A stretch of DNA of 64,000 nt from an uncultured Umboniibacter sp. (lineage in GTDB: Bacteria; Pseudomonadota; Gammaproteobacteria; Pseudomonadales; DSM-25080): assembly GCF_947497555.1 (NCBI RefSeq), contig NZ_CANMGY010000003.1:1-64000 (forward strand). The letters run 5' to 3'. Under the pieces are notes generated by a model. The model ran no database searches, had not been told where the DNA came from, and saw only the letters and a list, made by a program, of their open reading frames with translations. A program made the translations under genes and the position numbers. Positions 62,453 to 64,000 of the stretch are shown one piece after another (position 1 is the stretch's first letter; each line of letters opens with the position of its first letter).

Positions 62453-64000
62453 TGGCTGACTTCTTCGAACCAATGCGCTGCGCGCTGATCACGTTGGGTA
62501 ACTGATTTAACACGCTAATTAACTGCGCGAGCGAGTGGATACTATCAACTTCGCACTCAATGCTCATATCTACCGTACTGGTGTCACGATCAGATTTGGT
62601 GCTAATCGCGGTGACGTTCACGCTTTCTAGATCCAGAACCGTGGTGACATCCCGTAATAATCCCGTTCTATCCCACGCCTCAATCTTTAATTGGGCGGCG
62701 TAACGATCTTCATTTTGCTGGCCCCATGTGAGCTTAATAATTCGCTCTGGTTCGTCTTGCATTAACTGCAAAACATTAGGGCAGTCACTGCGATGAACAA
62801 TTACCACGCGTCGATTGTCAACGAATCCGGTGATCTCAGATTCAGAACTCGGAGCACAACAACTTGCATATTCCATTGCGAGGTTACCCACCCCATTGAT
62901 AACGGGGCCAGACTCGTGTTGTTGAATAGATTGGACAGGAAGCAGACCATGACTTCCTGGGCCATTTTCAAGTTCAAGCGCCGCGCTGATGACATCCATA
63001 ACTCCGAGGTCACTGGCGCCAACCGAGGCATAGAGATCATCCAAACTAGCGAAGCCTAAGCGTTCGTAGAGCGCTTGGAAGTCAATGCTCATCAATCCTA
63101 GACGCTTGAACTCGCGATCTAATAGCATACCCCCGTCGGCAACATTCTGATCTCGCGCTTGTTGACGAAACCAATGGCTGATATTCGTTCTGGCTTTGGA
63201 GGTGACAATATAGCCTAAGGAGTCATCTAACCATGAGCGGCTTGGTGCTTCACGGCGGCTAGTAATAATTTCTACCTGATCGCCGTTGCGCAGATTTTGA
63301 TTAAGGGGAACGACTCGCCCATTGACTTTGGCGCCTCTACAGCGATGCCCAACTTCGGTATGAACCTGATAGGCAAAGTCTAATGCAGTGCCCCCGAGCG
63401 GAAGATCCACCACATGGCCCTCTGGGGTAAACACATAGACTCTATCTTGAATAATACCCACGCGAATTTGCTCAGCAAAAGCCGCCCGACTTCCCTCTTC
63501 CTCATGCCAACTCAGGACATTACGTAACCAGTCCATCTTTTGCTCGTAGGCATCGGCTGACTTCTCCATGTCTGCACCCTTGTAGCGCCAGTGAGCACAG
63601 ACGCCAAACTCCGCCTCCTCGTGCATTTCGTTGGTGCGAATTTGCACCTCAATGACTTTGCCTTCAGGCCCCACTACGGCGGTATGCAACGAGCGATAGC
63701 CGTTATCCTTTGGGGAGGCAATATAATCATCGAATTCATGGGGGATATTGCGCCAAAGCGCATGAACTAATCCGAGCACCGAATAACAGTCTCGGGTGGA
63801 ATCCACTAAAATACGAACGGCACGAATGTCATACACTTGGGAAAATGCAATTTCTTTCTTTTGCATTTTTTTCCAGATAGAAAAAATATGCTTCGCCCGA
63901 CCTTCAACAATACCGTGAATACCCGCTTCACCGATAACATTGTTCAATCGGCCAATCATCATGGCGATGTATTCCTGCCGAGCAACCCGCTTTTCATCCA
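62445..64000 (-). CDS. relA: GTP pyrophosphokinase RelA, C-terminal part (runs off the window)
   Basis: RelA makes (p)ppGpp in response to uncharged tRNA on the ribosome. The frame is open to the right edge, so only the 3' part (about 518 codons) is seen; the N-terminal pseudo-hydrolase domain lies outside. The synthetase domain has EFDDYIASPKDNGYRSLHTAV; its EFDD is the RelA-type acidic motif (SpoT-type enzymes have RxKD). A TGS domain (RVYVFTPEGHVVDLPLGGTALDFAY), helical region, conserved Cys pair (ASCCAPS) and a C-terminal ACT domain follow. It overlaps mazG by 8 bp. Confidence 0.95.
   Translation of the reverse strand, partial: DEKRVARQEYIAMMIGRLNNVIGEAGIHGIVEGRAKHIFSIWKKMQKKEIAFSQVYDIRAVRILVDSTRDCYSVLGLVHALWRNIPHEFDDYIASPKDNGYRSLHTAVVGPEGKVIEVQIRTNEMHEEAEFGVCAHWRYKGADMEKSADAYEQKMDWLRNVLSWHEEEGSRAAFAEQIRVGIIQDRVYVFTPEGHVVDLPLGGTALDFAYQVHTEVGHRCRGAKVNGRVVPLNQNLRNGDQVEIITSRREAPSRSWLDDSLGYIVTSKARTNISHWFRQQARDQNVADGGMLLDREFKRLGLMSIDFQALYERLGFASLDDLYASVGASDLGVMDVISAALELENGPGSHGLLPVQSIQQHESGPVINGVGNLAMEYASCCAPSSESEITGFVDNRRVVIVHRSDCPNVLQLMQDEPERIIKLTWGQQNEDRYAAQLKIEAWDRTGLLRDVTTVLDLESVNVTAISTKSDRDTSTVDMSIECEVDSIHSLAQLISVLNQLPNVISAQRIGSKKSANA

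Noticed and set aside
63963-64000. RelA as a truncated gene starting at an internal ATG (63962)
   Set aside because: The frame stays open to the edge with residues that match RelA, so the gene is cut by the window and not by mutation.

Overview
The window looks like chromosomal housekeeping DNA from a marine-type gammaproteobacterium. The evidence is an E. coli-like class Ia nrdA/nrdB pair, a ruvCAB-ybgC-tolQRAB-pal-cpoB cluster, bamC behind dapA, rapA, relA-mazG, FabV instead of FabI as enoyl reductase, and a Pseudomonas-type dapD. GC content is moderate and coding density is high. I saw no mobile element, prophage, CRISPR array or defence island. A lineage near Cellvibrionales/Oceanospirillales is a guess from gene content only.

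Layout. 1-256: an rRNA operon leader on the minus strand (P1, P2, boxB-like hairpin, boxA); the rRNA genes lie off the left edge. 257-3946: DUF6702 protein, M1 peptidase and an unrecognised SulA-sized protein. 4122-6638 (+): ArsC-like protein, dapD, dapE. 6616-13846 (-): rsmJ, MBL hydrolase, bamC, dapA, tas-like AKR, gloA, a second MBL hydrolase, fabV. 14003-18351 (-): aceF and aceE. 18608-21527: PerM-type permease with a TusA-like protein, then bepA on the other strand. 21636-23070 (-): nadA and three identical tRNA-Lys(UUU) genes. 23206-32905 (-): cpoB, pal, tolB, tolA, tolR, tolQ, ybgC, ruvB, ruvA, ruvC, yebC, aspS. 33295-36069 (+): proS, lytic transglycosylase, anchored glutaredoxin-like protein. 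36195-38548 (-): dual-domain Usp and a SulP transporter. 39264-42725 (+): nrdA, nrdB behind a NrdR-box pair. 42813-46553 (-): metQ, metI, metN and an HI0933-type flavoprotein. 46594-48671: a Crp-like regulator divergent from a receiver-cyclase protein. 48828-50973 (+): trpS and three small genes (DUF4870, small membrane protein, YbjQ). 50951-64000 (-): phytase-type esterase-like protein, rapA, queuosine mannosyltransferase-like protein, M18 aminopeptidase, alpha/beta hydrolase, HIBADH-type dehydrogenase, uppP, tsaB, adk, mazG and the 3' part of relA.

How the genes connect. The diaminopimelate/lysine route is represented by dapA, dapD and dapE. The Tol-Pal envelope system is complete, but its TolA is short and proline-rich. 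The least ordinary locus is 46594-48671. There a class III cyclase carries a Glu/Gly pair at the two positions that choose the purine, where adenylyl cyclases have Lys and Asp/Thr. It is transcribed away from a Crp-type regulator that keeps the E. coli CRP DNA-reading residues but changes a cAMP-contact residue. This suggests, without proving, a cGMP (or dual) second-messenger module. A CRP/FNR-like palindrome upstream of nrdA could be one target. Other points worth a look are the bacterial homologue of the queuosine-tRNA mannosyltransferase, the NrdR boxes at exact 31-bp phasing, and an open frame without a start codon between aspS and proS.
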